From Pelosinus fermentans (lineage in GTDB: Bacteria; Bacillota; Negativicutes; DSM-13327), in the NCBI GenBank assembly GCA_002434245.1, contig DJJR01000080.1, positions 15,132 to 79,131 on the forward strand: a DNA stretch of 64,000 bases. The letters are read 5' to 3'. Position numbers and translations under genes: made by a program. Under the pieces are notes generated by a model. That model saw nothing but the letters and a program-made list of their open reading frames with translations, did no database searches and was not told the origin of the DNA. Shown here piece by piece: positions 18,335 through 28,381 of the stretch (its first letter is position 1; the number at the start of each line of letters is the position of its first letter).

Positions 18335-20932
18335 CTACACCTTGATGTTTGTTCCTTCAAAAGCGTTAATATACATTTGCTTGATTTCACTAATTAGAGG
18401 ATATCTTGGATTTGCTCCAGTACATTGGTCATCGAAGGCTCTTTCCGACATTTGATCAAGGGTTGCATAGAAACTTTGTTCAGTAACTTTCGCTTCTTTA
18501 ATCGTTTTAGGCAAATTGACTTTTCCCTTTAATTCATCAATCGCCTGAATCAGGCGTTCGACTTTTTCCTCATTGTTTCTTCCTCCAAGGTTAAGAGCAT
18601 CCGCTATTTCAGCATAGTCTGCTGTGGCGTTTGGATATTTATACTGCGCAAAGCTAATTTGTTTTACCGGGTTATCTTGCGCATTGAATCGAATCGTCTG
18701 ATTAATTAATAGGGCATTGGCGACTCCATGAGGAATATGATGCTGGGCACCCAGCTTATGAGCCATAGAGTGGCATACACCTAAGAAAGCATTTGCAAAA
18801 GCCATCCCTGCCAAGGTTGATGCATTCGCCATCTTTTCTCTGGCTTCGATATTTGTCTGACCTTCATTGTATGCAGTTGGCAAATATTTAAAAATAAGTT
18901 TAATTGCTTCCAGACACAAACCATTCGTATACTCCGTGGCTAGACCTGAGACTCTTGCCTCCAGCGCATGGGTTAAAGCATCCAAACCAGAAGCAGCAGT
19001 TAGGCCTTTCGGCATTTTCATCATCATTTCGGCATCAATCACAGCCATGTCAGGAGTCAATTCATAATCTGCAAGTGGATACTTATTGCCTGTCGACTCA
19101 TCCGTAATAACGGCAAAAGGAGTTACTTCCGAACCCGTACCTGATGAAGTAGGGATCGCAATCAACATCGCCTTTACCCCTAGTTTCGGGAAAGAATAAA
19201 TTCGCTTTCTGATATCCATAAAGCGTAAAGCGAGATCCTCAAACTTTTCCTCTGGATGCTCGTACAACACCCACATAATTTTAGCTGCATCCATTGCCGA
19301 ACCACCACCTACGGCAATAATCGTATCCGGCTTATAGGTCAGCATTTCTGCAGCTCCTCTATGAGCTATCTTCAGAGTAGGATCAGGCTCCACATCGCTG
19401 AATACTTTATAATCTATATTCATTTCTTTTAGAACTTCTTCAATCTTCTTTAGGAAACCCAAATCATACAGCACTTGGTCTGTAACGATGAACACTCTTT
19501 TTTTCTTCAGCCCGCTAAGTTCTCTCAATGCAATGGGGATACAACCATATTTAAAATAAATCTTTTCCGGTACTCTGAACCAAAGCATATTTTCTCTCCT
19601 CTCAGCTACACTCTTAATGTTCAGCAAATGAAAGGGCCCTACATTTGTTGAAACTGAATTTCCGCCCCATGATCCGCAGCCCAGAGTTAAAGATGGTTCC
19701 AGCCTAAAGTTGTAAATATCTCCAATTGCACCTTGAGAGGAAGGTGTATTGATTAAGATTCGGCAAGTTTTTAAGGCTATACTCATTTCTTCAATTCGAT
19801 CCCGAGACCGATCAGCATCGGTATATAAAATAGAGGTATGTCCATAGCCACCTAATGCAACTAATCTGGACGCCTTCGTAAGAGCATCTGAAAAGTCGCT
19901 GGCTTTGTACATACCTAATACTGGTGATAGTTTTTCATGTGAGAAGGGTTCTTCTAATTCAACAGATTCGATTTCACCGATCAGTACCTTGGCTTTTTCC
20001 GGCACTACAACCCCAGCCATCTCTGCGATTGTATAGGCACTTTGCCCGACAATATCAGCATTCAATCGGCCTGACTTTAAAATGACAGCTCCAACTTTCG
20101 ATATTTCATCGTCCTTAAGTATGTAAGCTCCCCGAGCCTGCAATTCCTCTTTTACTGCATCATAAACCGTATCCATTACAATAATGGATTGCTCAGATGC
20201 ACAAATCATACCATTATCAAAAGATTTTGATAATAATACCGAGCTTACAGCCATCTTAATATCAGCTGTGTCATCAATAATGGCTGGTGAATTGCCAGGA
20301 CCAACTCCGATAGCTGGTTTTCCGGAAGAATATGCTGCCTGTACCATTCCCGGTCCGCCAGTAGCAAGAATAACATCGCACTCTTTCATGACGATATTGG
20401 ATAATTCAATGGAAGGTTCATCAATCCAGCCAATAATTCCAGCAGGCGCACCGGCCTTCACAGCAGCATCAAGCACTACTCTTGCTGCAGCGATTGTGCA
20501 TTTTTTGGCTCTGGGATGCGGTGAAAAAATAATTCCGTTTCGCGTTTTCAGCGCAATCAAGGATTTAAAAATAGCCGTTGAAGTAGGATTTGTTGTCGGA
20601 ATGACGGCCGCGATAATCCCGAGGGGCTCTGCCACCTTACTTAATCCAAATGTAGCATCTTTTTCAATAATACCGCAGGTTTTCGCATCTTTAAATTTAT
20701 TGTAAATTAACTCTGATGCAAAATGGTTTTTAATTACTTTGTCCTCGACAATTCCCATTCCAGTTTCTTCAACTGCCAGCTTAGCAAGTTCAATCCTAGC
20801 ACCATTTGCTGCCAATGCAGCCTGACGAAAAATTTGATCAACTTTCTCTTGAGTAAAAGTAGCAAACTCTTGCTGAGCAGTTCTTAGCTGCTGCAATCTC
20901 TCACGCAATTCTTCATCATTAGTAACCTTCAT
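18335..20932 (-). CDS. adhE: Bifunctional acetaldehyde-CoA/alcohol dehydrogenase
   Basis: Converts acetyl-CoA to ethanol in two NADH-dependent steps. The N-terminal ~440 residues are a CoA-acylating aldehyde dehydrogenase with cofactor loop GVGPGNSPAIID and the Cys in GMICASEQS near 245. The C-terminal ~400 residues are an iron-dependent alcohol dehydrogenase with GGGSAMDAAK, DALTHALEARVS and HSMAHKLGAQHHIPHG carrying Fe ligands. At 865 residues it has the normal AdhE length. AGGGGG lies 7 bases before the ATG at 20932; another ATG two codons upstream sits too close to it. It has a strong promoter of its own. Confidence 0.97.
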   Translation of the reverse strand: MKVTNDEELRERLQQLRTAQQEFATFTQEKVDQIFRQAALAANGARIELAKLAVEETGMGIVEDKVIKNHFASELIYNKFKDAKTCGIIEKDATFGLSKVAEPLGIIAAVIPTTNPTSTAIFKSLIALKTRNGIIFSPHPRAKKCTIAAARVVLDAAVKAGAPAGIIGWIDEPSIELSNIVMKECDVILATGGPGMVQAAYSSGKPAIGVGPGNSPAIIDDTADIKMAVSSVLLSKSFDNGMICASEQSIIVMDTVYDAVKEELQARGAYILKDDEISKVGAVILKSGRLNADIVGQSAYTIAEMAGVVVPEKAKVLIGEIESVELEEPFSHEKLSPVLGMYKASDFSDALTKASRLVALGGYGHTSILYTDADRSRDRIEEMSIALKTCRILINTPSSQGAIGDIYNFRLEPSLTLGCGSWGGNSVSTNVGPFHLLNIKSVAERRENMLWFRVPEKIYFKYGCIPIALRELSGLKKKRVFIVTDQVLYDLGFLKKIEEVLKEMNIDYKVFSDVEPDPTLKIAHRGAAEMLTYKPDTIIAVGGGSAMDAAKIMWVLYEHPEEKFEDLALRFMDIRKRIYSFPKLGVKAMLIAIPTSSGTGSEVTPFAVITDESTGNKYPLADYELTPDMAVIDAEMMMKMPKGLTAASGLDALTHALEARVSGLATEYTNGLCLEAIKLIFKYLPTAYNEGQTNIEAREKMANASTLAGMAFANAFLGVCHSMAHKLGAQHHIPHGVANALLINQTIRFNAQDNPVKQISFAQYKYPNATADYAEIADALNLGGRNNEEKVERLIQAIDELKGKVNLPKTIKEAKVTEQSFYATLDQMSERAFDDQCTGANPRYPLISEIKQMYINAFEGTNIKV

Positions 20933-20973
20933 TGTCATGCCCCCTTAGTTGTTATTTAGATGCATCCCATTAA

Positions 20974-21002
20974 ATTATACCATTTATGGTACCATTTTGC
21001 AA
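20974..21002 (-). promoter_or_regulatory. Sigma-A promoter of adhE with internal palindrome
   Basis: On the minus strand, TTGCAA (20997-21002) and TATAAT (20974-20979) are separated by exactly 17 bases. The spacer contains the palindrome ATGGTACCAT, and ATGGTA repeats next to the -10. A repressor such as Rex could bind here, but the sequence does not match a Rex box well enough to claim it. Confidence 0.7.
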
Positions 21003-21224
21003 TTCATGCATAAATATACAAATACGGCATTTCTATAATACATAGCTTACTATTGAAATTTGCTAAAGCAGGATTTAGCACAACTGCTCCTGCTCCTTGG
21101 CAAATGAACAAGAGTTCTGGTTCCAAAATCCCTTCAACATAAGAATACTAAACAGCATATAAAAGAATAGTTTCTAAAGCCTTGTTTATACTAAAGTTAT
21201 AGCTTGTGAAGGAGAAGAATCATT

Positions 21225-21749
21225 ATGAGAGATAAATTTACCAGAGGTTTTATTGCAGGGATAACGGGGGGATTGGCCGCGAATATCGCGAGTCTACTGA
21301 TTGGTTTTCTCGGTCTCACCACTCTTCGATTTGCAGATTGGACTGCAATCATCATTTTGGGTCAGACTCCACCATTCAGCACAGGAGAAATCTTGTTTGC
21401 ACTAGCGGTAAATATTGGTTTTACGGGCATTCTCGGAATTGTTTTCATCTACCTGATTCCTTTAATCAAAAGTACAAATCTTCTGTTCAAGGGATGGATT
21501 TTTTCAACATTTATATGGTTTTTCATTTACTCCGCTACTTCCTTATTTAAAGTGGAGGGAACGATGCCCATCCCTCTTACTACGGCATTGGCAAACGTTG
21601 TAACTACATCGATATACGGTTTAGTTCTGGCTCAGGTTTCGGAAAAAGAGTTTGTAAAGAACATAGCTTCTGAACAAGCAGGAAATGTATTTAGACTGGT
21701 AAAACCAGCTATGAAACCATTAAAGAAAAATGACGATGATCCTGAATAA
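21225..21749 (+). CDS. Small integral membrane protein (YqhR-like)
   Basis: A 174-residue protein with four predicted membrane helices (about residues 7-30, 55-80, 88-105 and 118-140) and a charged cytosolic tail ending KKNDDDPE. Segments such as GFIAGITGGLAANIASLL and FKVEGTMPIPLTTALANVV resemble a family of uncharacterised Firmicutes membrane proteins. GAAGGAGAAG precedes the ATG. It stands alone between adhE and a regulator pseudogene. No function is assigned. Confidence 0.7.
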   Translation: MRDKFTRGFIAGITGGLAANIASLLIGFLGLTTLRFADWTAIIILGQTPPFSTGEILFALAVNIGFTGILGIVFIYLIPLIKSTNLLFKGWIFSTFIWFFIYSATSLFKVEGTMPIPLTTALANVVTTSIYGLVLAQVSEKEFVKNIASEQAGNVFRLVKPAMKPLKKNDDDPE

Positions 21750-21932
21750 AAATTTATTTGCAGCATTAAAAAACCTATGAAGCAGACACTTAAGTATAAT
21801 CTCTACCTGTATTTATTATACTACGTGAAGAATTGATACTTCAGCAGTCAGTAACCGTGACACAGCAGTTGACGTAAAATTACCAATGCAATCTCCCAAG
21901 ACACGGGCTCAAAAAGTTCTCTAAGATTCTAT

Positions 21933-21978
21933 AAAAAGGTAGAAGACAGCAGACTACCTCCGCTGTCTTCTACTTTTT
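21933..21978. terminator. Bidirectional terminator
   Basis: Twelve-base perfect arms GTAGAAGACAGC (21939-21950) and GCTGTCTTCTAC (21962-21973), with five A before and five T after. It serves the plus-strand membrane protein and the minus-strand PucR-like locus. Confidence 0.85.
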
Positions 21979-21994
21979 GCTTTGCAAAGAGCTT

Positions 21995-23155
21995 TCATTC
22001 ATCCTCACCAAATACCTGCCGAAATTTAAGCGCCATCCCCAGGGCCAGCCTGGTTTCAAAATCATCCAAGGATACACCCAGTACCGTTTCAATTCGCCGC
22101 TTGCGGAACAAAACAGTCTGTCGATGTACATAAAACTGCTTGGCGACCATTTTCAAATTATCCGTCTGAAGAATCTTTTCCAGAGTATGCATCAGCTCTG
22201 TACCTTGGATTCGGTCATATTCTGCCAGTTTACCCAACGTCCGTTGCACAAAATCTTTTACATGGTCACTATCTAAAACAGCCGGTAAAAACTGAAAAAC
22301 GCCGATCTCCCCATAGTTAGCTCCAACAGTTTCTTCGTGCGCTTCTGATCGGTAACATCCGTCCAGTACCGTCCAGTAGCACGCCGCCGTTGCCTTGCCC
22401 TCCTGCCGATAGCTCAGCGGTGCAATTCGCACCTCAAACATCCGCCTGCCCCGGTCTAGCTCCAGCGTGTACTCACCAAACCGCAGCATATCCTGATCAA
22501 TGGCATAACCAATTTCCTGCACAAGCTGCCGTGCGGGCTCCATGGGCAGCAGATTGAAGAAAGACTGTCCCAGCCAGTTCGTCGCCGAATCCTTACTTAG
22601 CAGTTGATTATCATCAAACACTTCGACAATCTTTCCCGAAGAATCAACAATCATCCCGACACCGGGCATTGTTCGCGAAAATTCTCGCAGTCTAAGCGCC
22701 GCCTCCCGTTCGGCCTCCTCCAGTGCCCGCCGCTCAGTAATATCGGTAACCGTACCGTAAATTTCTGACGGCTGCCCGTCAGAATCGGTTCTCACATTTC
22801 CATAGCGGAGATGATCTTTTCTACCTGACCGTCCGCCGCAAAAATTGGCTCGTACTTGCCGTAAACCCAACAGTCACGGTTTGAACCACCAGGTCGGTAT
22901 TGATCTAAAAACTCCACTGTCTGGCCTGTCAGGCACTCGGCAAATATCTGTTCATGCTTTTTGTGAAGTTCAGGATCATCAGGCAGGAGAGCTCTGTCAT
23001 CATATGAAAATACCTTTCCTGCCGGCGCAGCTCATCGACTCTGTCTATATTCTTAATGTCATAACCTATTATCTGCTGATCTCTGTCCTTCACAAACCAC
23101 ACCGCCTTCCACAAAAGCAATTCTTTGTATTATTTCCTGTCCAACGTAATTCCAT
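21995..23155 (-). pseudogene. Frameshifted PAS-PucR-type transcriptional regulator
   Basis: Remnant of a multi-PAS activator with a PucR/CdaR-type HTH at the C-terminus (KMVAKQFYVHRQTVLFRKRRIE near the end). Two PAS segments lie in the longest frame (IYGTVTDITERRALEEAER and MPGVGMIVDSSGKIVEVFDD). Upstream, PAS-like sequence continues in other frames: WFVKDRDQQIIGYDIKNIDR, then LPDDPELHKKHEQIFAECLT. At least two frameshifts are needed, near 22806 and near 22985. Proteins of this kind often control neighbouring catabolic genes; no clear target is adjacent. Confidence 0.7.
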
Positions 23156-23308
23156 CATCAATCGGACTAAAGTCCGCCCCTGTCTCACAGTATAATCCAG
23201 ACTATTCCTTCTTATACTGGCAGCAGAATTGACGTTCTTTCATTTTCTGATTAACATTACTATGTACATAAACATAAATTAGAAACATAATCGGAGGTCC
23301 TACAAACA

Positions 23309-25033
23309 ATGAAATTTCTTACAAACATGAAAGTACTGTACAAGCTGAACCTGCTCATCATTATAGCCTTCTTCGCACTGACCATCGTCGGTTATACTAG
23401 TTTCTCCGCCCTTTACCAGTCCAATACCACAGTCGCCGATATTTATGCTAATCAGTTAGCCCCCACCGAATACTTAGGGGACCTCAGAGCAACTTTCCTC
23501 CGTATAAACAGTGCCATTTTACAAAGCATGCTCAATGTAGACTCTAAAAAACAGGCCGATCTGGATCAAAGCCTTATCAAGGATACCCAGCGTATTGCAG
23601 CACTTCTAGAGAAGCTTGAAAACATAAACCAAGATCCCCAGGCCAAAGCCCTATTTGTGACACTAAAAGAAACTCGAAAAGAATACATAGAGATCAAGGA
23701 TCAAGTACATTCTTTAACACTCCAAAACGATCCTAGTAAAAACGCACAAGCCTACCAGCTTTATCTAAGCAGTCTGGAGCCTCTGACTCACTCCTACATC
23801 CGAGATACTCAGGCACTAACGGATTACTATATAGCACAGTCTGCTAAAAGTCATCATGAAAACGATATAGCCTTTGACCAAGTGACTTACCAAACGATTG
23901 CCATTATCATCACCGCCTGTCTGCTCCTCGCAGTCAGCGGCCTCGCCATTACCAGAAGCATCACTGCCCCTTTGCAGAGCATGGTAACCATTTGTCATGA
24001 TCTCGCTAGTGGCGATTTTCGCGGTACCAAAGCCATCCTACACCGTCGTGACGAACTCGGTCAGTTATCTGAAGCATTAACAGATATGCGTACCAGTCTC
24101 CGCTCTCTCCTATTGCAAGTTAATCAATCCGTCGAGCAAGTAGCCGCTTCATCTGAAGAGCTAACTGCCAGCGCTGATCAGGTCGCCAAAAATGCTAACA
24201 GCGTTGCCACCGCCGTTGATAGTGTCGCCAACGGTATCCAGACACAGTTGTCCAGCACTTCAATAACCGCCACTGCCACTGAGCAAATGTCGGTAACAGT
24301 TAGACAAATATCAGCCAATACGCAAGCTGCTGCCAGCAGCTCGGCCCATACCGCCTGTCAGGCTGAACAAGGAAAAGTAGCTATCGACAAATCCGTTGTT
24401 CAAATGACAGCCTTAGAGCAGAGCGTTACAGAGTCTGCTGATGTTATCATCAAACTAGGAGAACGCTCTAAGGAAATCAGTCAGATCATCGTTACTATAT
24501 CTGGCATAGCCGGGCAGACTAACCTCCTCGCTCTAAACGCCGCTATTGAAGCCGCCCGCGCAGGCGATCAGGGTCGCGGGTTCGCCGTCGTTGCAGAAGA
24601 AGTCAGAAAACTTGCCGAACAATCCCAGGATGCCACTAAAAAAATTGCTGCTCTGCTCGGCGGAATCCAGGAGGATACAGAAAAAGCCGTACTCGCCATG
24701 CAGACTGGTACAGTTGAAGTTAAGCAAGGCGTCCAGACTGTAAAAGCCTCTGGTCAAGCGTTTCAAGCCATCGTTCAAGCCACCGGCCAGGAATCGAAAC
24801 TGATCAATGAAATTGCCCACTCCGTTGAAGAAATGGCCGCAAGCATCTCTCAAGTTGCCCACTCTGCTAAACAAGTAGAACAATTAAGCAAGGAAGCGGC
24901 CTTTCAAACTCAGTCTATCGCAGCAGCCACCGAAGAACAGTTAGCATCGATGCAGGAAATCGCCGCCTCTGGCAATGCACTGGCCAAGCTGGGCGAAGCC
25001 TTGCAGGATGAAACCCGAAAATTTCAAATTTAA
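23309..25033 (+). CDS. Methyl-accepting chemotaxis protein with 4HB sensor
   Basis: 574-residue chemoreceptor. TM1 is at ~11-32, a four-helix-bundle periplasmic sensor covers ~33-185, TM2 lies near 190-212, then HAMP ([20 protein letters not shown]) and the signalling domain with tip [25 protein letters not shown] near 400. CGGAGGTCC lies 9 bases before the ATG. It heads a plus-strand cluster with GGDEF, EAL-HDOD and CheW-pseudoreceiver genes, suggesting linked control of taxis and c-di-GMP. Confidence 0.93.
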   Translation: MKFLTNMKVLYKLNLLIIIAFFALTIVGYTSFSALYQSNTTVADIYANQLAPTEYLGDLRATFLRINSAILQSMLNVDSKKQADLDQSLIKDTQRIAALLEKLENINQDPQAKALFVTLKETRKEYIEIKDQVHSLTLQNDPSKNAQAYQLYLSSLEPLTHSYIRDTQALTDYYIAQSAKSHHENDIAFDQVTYQTIAIIITACLLLAVSGLAITRSITAPLQSMVTICHDLASGDFRGTKAILHRRDELGQLSEALTDMRTSLRSLLLQVNQSVEQVAASSEELTASADQVAKNANSVATAVDSVANGIQTQLSSTSITATATEQMSVTVRQISANTQAAASSSAHTACQAEQGKVAIDKSVVQMTALEQSVTESADVIIKLGERSKEISQIIVTISGIAGQTNLLALNAAIEAARAGDQGRGFAVVAEEVRKLAEQSQDATKKIAALLGGIQEDTEKAVLAMQTGTVEVKQGVQTVKASGQAFQAIVQATGQESKLINEIAHSVEEMAASISQVAHSAKQVEQLSKEAAFQTQSIAAATEEQLASMQEIAASGNALAKLGEALQDETRKFQI

Positions 25034-25112
25034 TGCAATGGTACAAGCACAACAGAACTCACAAATTCCCCCCCTCTGAAATCTCATGGCTTAGGTCAAA
25101 GGAGGTGTCGTC

Positions 25113-26102
25113 ATCATAAAGCTGAATAACCAAGAAGCCTCCGATATTATCGAATCAATCGTCCAATTTCTAGATCATATTCATAGTGGACTCTATATTG
25201 CCAATCTCAGCCGCCAAATTATCTATTGGAATCACGCCGCCGAACAAATATCCGGCTACAATTGGAAAGATGTAACAGGCACGGATTCCCGCTCTTGTCT
25301 TGATACACTGGCGCACATTAACGCCGCTTGCGGCCAGCTCTGCTTTCATGGTTGTCCACTTGAGCAAACGCTGAAAGACGGTCAAATCAGGGATGCCCAG
25401 GTCTATCTCCATCATAAACAAGGTCATCTAGTAGAAGTGTTCATCCGTATTTTTCCTATCCGCAACGAAGCCGGCGACATCATCGCTGCTGGCGAATCCT
25501 TCAGCTTAGCATCTCAATTCTTGGATCCAATTTGCAACCAGTCTGAATTCAGCAAATTAATCGCCAAAAGTCAGACTGACACCTTAACTGGACTAAAAAA
25601 TCGGTGTTTCGGTGAATCCTTTCTTACCTCTAAACTGCAAAAAGCCCGGGAAAGCAAAATCCCCTTCGCCCTGCTGTTCTTTGACATCGACAATTTCAAA
25701 TTTGTTAATGACCAATATGGACATGACACTGGTGATCTTGTACTCAAAACCATAAGCAGTGCGCTCTTAGGTCAGTTGCGTCCCAGTGATACCTTCATTC
25801 GCTGGGGCGGTGATGAATTCATCATCGTACTTGGCGGTCAGCTCTCCAAAGATGTACTTAAGACCATCGCCAACCACCTGTGCTGCCAGACCGCAGAACT
25901 GCAAATCCCAATACCAGATACATCTCCCCCTTTTTCCCTAACCATTTCCTTAGGTGCCACTTGGTCCCATCCTGGCGATTCGGTAATAAGCCTAGTTAAA
26001 CGAGCTGACCAGAGCATGTATATCAGCAAACGAAACGGAGGAAACCAAGCTACCCTTCGTTTATCCACTAAGCGTAGTGATAACAGACATCTTAAAAAGT
26101 GA
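25113..26102 (+). CDS. PAS-GGDEF diguanylate cyclase with apparent non-ATG start
   Basis: Makes c-di-GMP from two GTP. A PAS-like domain occupies the first ~120 residues (LDHIHSGLYIANLSRQIIYW, AAEQISGYNWKDVTG) with a Cys-containing stretch INAACGQLCFHGCPL. The GGDEF domain has an intact RWGGDEF site and RPSD five residues before it, a product-inhibition I-site. The frame opens after TAG at 25092-25094. A perfect AAAGGAGGTG lies at 25098-25107, yet the next codons are GTC GTC ATC ATA AAG and no ATG, GTG or TTG occurs in frame until 25437. The start is placed at ATC 25113, ~7 bases after the ribosome site. It precedes the EAL-HDOD gene by 9 bases. Confidence 0.8.
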   Translation: MIKLNNQEASDIIESIVQFLDHIHSGLYIANLSRQIIYWNHAAEQISGYNWKDVTGTDSRSCLDTLAHINAACGQLCFHGCPLEQTLKDGQIRDAQVYLHHKQGHLVEVFIRIFPIRNEAGDIIAAGESFSLASQFLDPICNQSEFSKLIAKSQTDTLTGLKNRCFGESFLTSKLQKARESKIPFALLFFDIDNFKFVNDQYGHDTGDLVLKTISSALLGQLRPSDTFIRWGGDEFIIVLGGQLSKDVLKTIANHLCCQTAELQIPIPDTSPPFSLTISLGATWSHPGDSVISLVKRADQSMYISKRNGGNQATLRLSTKRSDNRHLKK

Positions 26103-26111
26103 GATTAAAAT

Positions 26112-27326
26112 ATGAATCGTTTTCTTGCAAGACAACCAATTTTTGATTGTCGTGAAAAAGTTGTTGCCTACGAATTACTTTTTCGCTCTGCCGGATCAAC
26201 AGACTATACCGCCGTTGATCATGATGCTGCTACAATCAATGTGCTTTTCAACGCCTTTTTGCTGTTTGGAATTGATAAAATAACAAATAGTAAACCAGCT
26301 TTTATCAATTTTACCCGTAATATATTACGACAAGCAATCGATACTTGCTTACCGGTTCAATCCATTGTCATTGAAATACTGGAAGATATCGAACCAGATG
26401 AAGAAGTCATCACCATATGCAAACAGTTAAAACAGCGCGGTTATGTCATTGCCCTTGACGACTTTGTCTTTTCCGACAAATATCGTGATTTAATTGAATT
26501 GGCTGATATTATCAAAATTGATTTTCTTACTACATCCGTTCGAGAACGCCAGGCAGTTATATCCAGAATCCGGAATCCTCGCATTGATTTTTTGGCTGAA
26601 AAGGTAGAAACGCGAAGGGATTTTGAACAGGCAGTTATCTGGGGATACAGCTATTTTCAAGGCTACTTTTTCAGTAAGCCCGAAACCTTATCAGAAAAAG
26701 ATCTCCCTAGTTATAATCTGCAATATCACCGAATTCTACAGGAGATCCAAAAGCCGAATCTAGATTTCAATCGTCTGGAAGAGATTATTAAGAACGATAT
26801 TTCTTTTTTTTATAAATTGCTAAAATACATAAACTCCGTTCATTTTGGTCTCAAATCCCCTGTCTCTTCCGTCCGGCAGGCACTTGTTCTATTAGGACAG
26901 CGTCAAATTGAGCAATGGGTCACCTTGTTAATCATGAGAGACCTAAGCCAGGAAAAACCAGAGGAGGTAATGACAGTATCTGTTATGCGGGCTAAATTTG
27001 GAGAATTACTGGCTCAGAAAATGAACAAGCCCGAGCTAGCTTCCCAGGCTTTCTTAATGGGGCTGTTTTCCCTGATTGATTGTTTGTTGCACCGTCCTCT
27101 GCCTACCATTTTGCAGGAACTTCCGATTGCCGATGCGGTCAAGCAAGCTCTGCTGGGTGCCGACACAATTCTAGGCGATATTCTATCCTTAATACTCGCC
27201 TATGAAAAAGGTGACTGGCATACAGCATTTTTTTATGCCGGTAATTGCTCGATTCCTAATAAAACTCTTCCCGGCTTGTATTTGCAGGCTCTAAATGACG
27301 CTATGGTCATCTTAAATAAATGTTGA
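26112..27326 (+). CDS. EAL-HDOD signalling protein (YuxH-like)
   Basis: 404-residue two-domain regulator. The N-terminal EAL-type domain starts FLARQPIFDCREKVVAYELLFR, with Glu-Leu-Leu instead of EAL. It has IALDDFVFSDKY where active enzymes have DDFGTG, and LAEKVET in place of AEGVE. Catalysis is therefore unlikely, but c-di-GMP binding is possible. Residues ~205-400 form an HDOD domain (FYKLLKYINSVHFGLKSPVSSVRQALVLLG). Related proteins regulate motility. It lies directly after the diguanylate cyclase and upstream of a CheW-containing protein in one cluster. Confidence 0.88.
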   Translation: MNRFLARQPIFDCREKVVAYELLFRSAGSTDYTAVDHDAATINVLFNAFLLFGIDKITNSKPAFINFTRNILRQAIDTCLPVQSIVIEILEDIEPDEEVITICKQLKQRGYVIALDDFVFSDKYRDLIELADIIKIDFLTTSVRERQAVISRIRNPRIDFLAEKVETRRDFEQAVIWGYSYFQGYFFSKPETLSEKDLPSYNLQYHRILQEIQKPNLDFNRLEEIIKNDISFFYKLLKYINSVHFGLKSPVSSVRQALVLLGQRQIEQWVTLLIMRDLSQEKPEEVMTVSVMRAKFGELLAQKMNKPELASQAFLMGLFSLIDCLLHRPLPTILQELPIADAVKQALLGADTILGDILSLILAYEKGDWHTAFFYAGNCSIPNKTLPGLYLQALNDAMVILNKC

Positions 27327-27409
27327 GAAAACGATTTATTGGACAGAATCCGACAATTAGTCATGGCAAAATCAATGGTTTTAAAATGCAACAAAAAGGA
27401 GCTCTCCTC

Positions 27410-28291
27410 ATGAACAGGCGCATTACTAACATGTCCTTAAACGATTCTATCAATGAAGAATCTGTCATAAACAAAACGCCGTTAAATGCAGTCCTTGTTT
27501 TTAGCATTGGCGTACATCACTATGGCATTGATACTGACCAGGTCTGCTGCTTCATCCCTCCTATGTCTCTCACTCTTGCCGAGGAGATTCCTCTCGGGCT
27601 AAATGGCCTATTCGTATGGAAAGACAAAAACATTCCCTTGCTTAACATTGCAAAGCTGCTAGGCAAAAAAGAACCGATTCACACTGAAACAATTATTTTT
27701 TGCAAATTAAATCAATTCTATTTTTGTTTTAAAGTTGATAACATTATAGGCTTCTATGACCTTTCTACCTCTAACCCACCGCCAGTTTTTGATGGCCATG
27801 GAAAATTTCCCAGTATTGTCTTGGGAGACCATCAAGTGCTGTTGCCAGACTTTGCAACTCTGACCCGCGGAACCATTCTGGCACTCCGCCATAAACAAAT
27901 CACCGATCGGCAGCGAAAGAACATTCTCCTCATTCATAATTCCTCTTTGCTGCGAGAGATGCTGACTATCGCCCTCCAAACCAGCGGCTATATTAATCTG
28001 ATTGAGTTAGATAACAGCAACAGCGCATGGCATTATTTAATAAAAAAATATGCAATTGACGACCTCCCGGATCTCATTATTATTGGCAGCACTGATCAGC
28101 ATACCCTAGCTCATCTACAATCCTTCATTTTTGACCTTAAGACATGCCTGCACTTTTGCTTACTGCCGGTCATATTACTTGCAAACCAATATGATTTTGT
28201 CAAATCTTCAAAGGTTGATGCCTGTATTAATCCTTTTGATCTCAACGGCCTCATCGAAAGGATCGATGATTTAGTTTGCATAACCTATTAA
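27410..28291 (+). CDS. CheV-like protein: CheW domain plus degenerate receiver
   Basis: Residues ~30-165 resemble CheW (VLVFSIGVHHYGIDTDQVCCFI ... LFVWKDKNIPLLNIAKLLG), a scaffold coupling receptors to CheA. Residues ~175-290 keep a receiver outline (NILLIHNSSLLREML) but have lost every phosphorylation residue. The acidic pair is His-Asn, the acceptor Asp is Gly (PDLIIIGSTDQ), and the conserved Lys is Asn (INPFD). It is thus a pseudo-receiver, unlike ordinary CheV. The ATG at 27410 has AGGAG 8 bases upstream, better than a start at 27320 that overlaps the previous gene. Confidence 0.8.
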   Translation: MNRRITNMSLNDSINEESVINKTPLNAVLVFSIGVHHYGIDTDQVCCFIPPMSLTLAEEIPLGLNGLFVWKDKNIPLLNIAKLLGKKEPIHTETIIFCKLNQFYFCFKVDNIIGFYDLSTSNPPPVFDGHGKFPSIVLGDHQVLLPDFATLTRGTILALRHKQITDRQRKNILLIHNSSLLREMLTIALQTSGYINLIELDNSNSAWHYLIKKYAIDDLPDLIIIGSTDQHTLAHLQSFIFDLKTCLHFCLLPVILLANQYDFVKSSKVDACINPFDLNGLIERIDDLVCITY

Positions 28292-28347
28292 AGAGAAGCC
28301 CCCCATAATCTACCGTAGTGGTAACATCATGGATGACTTCTCTTTTT
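28290..28347 (+). terminator. Terminator of the chemosensory/c-di-GMP cluster
   Basis: AAAGAGAAG (28290-28298) pairs with CTTCTCTTT (28337-28345) and is followed by T residues. Internal bases pair further. It begins inside the stop codon of the CheW-like gene. Confidence 0.7.
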
Positions 28348-28381
28348 AAAAAGGCTGTATTTTGCTAGTTCCCTCCTGCTA

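Noticed and set aside
20974..21002. Rex operator at adhE
   Set aside because: The palindrome ATGGTACCAT in the spacer does not fit the TTGTGAAA-type Rex consensus.
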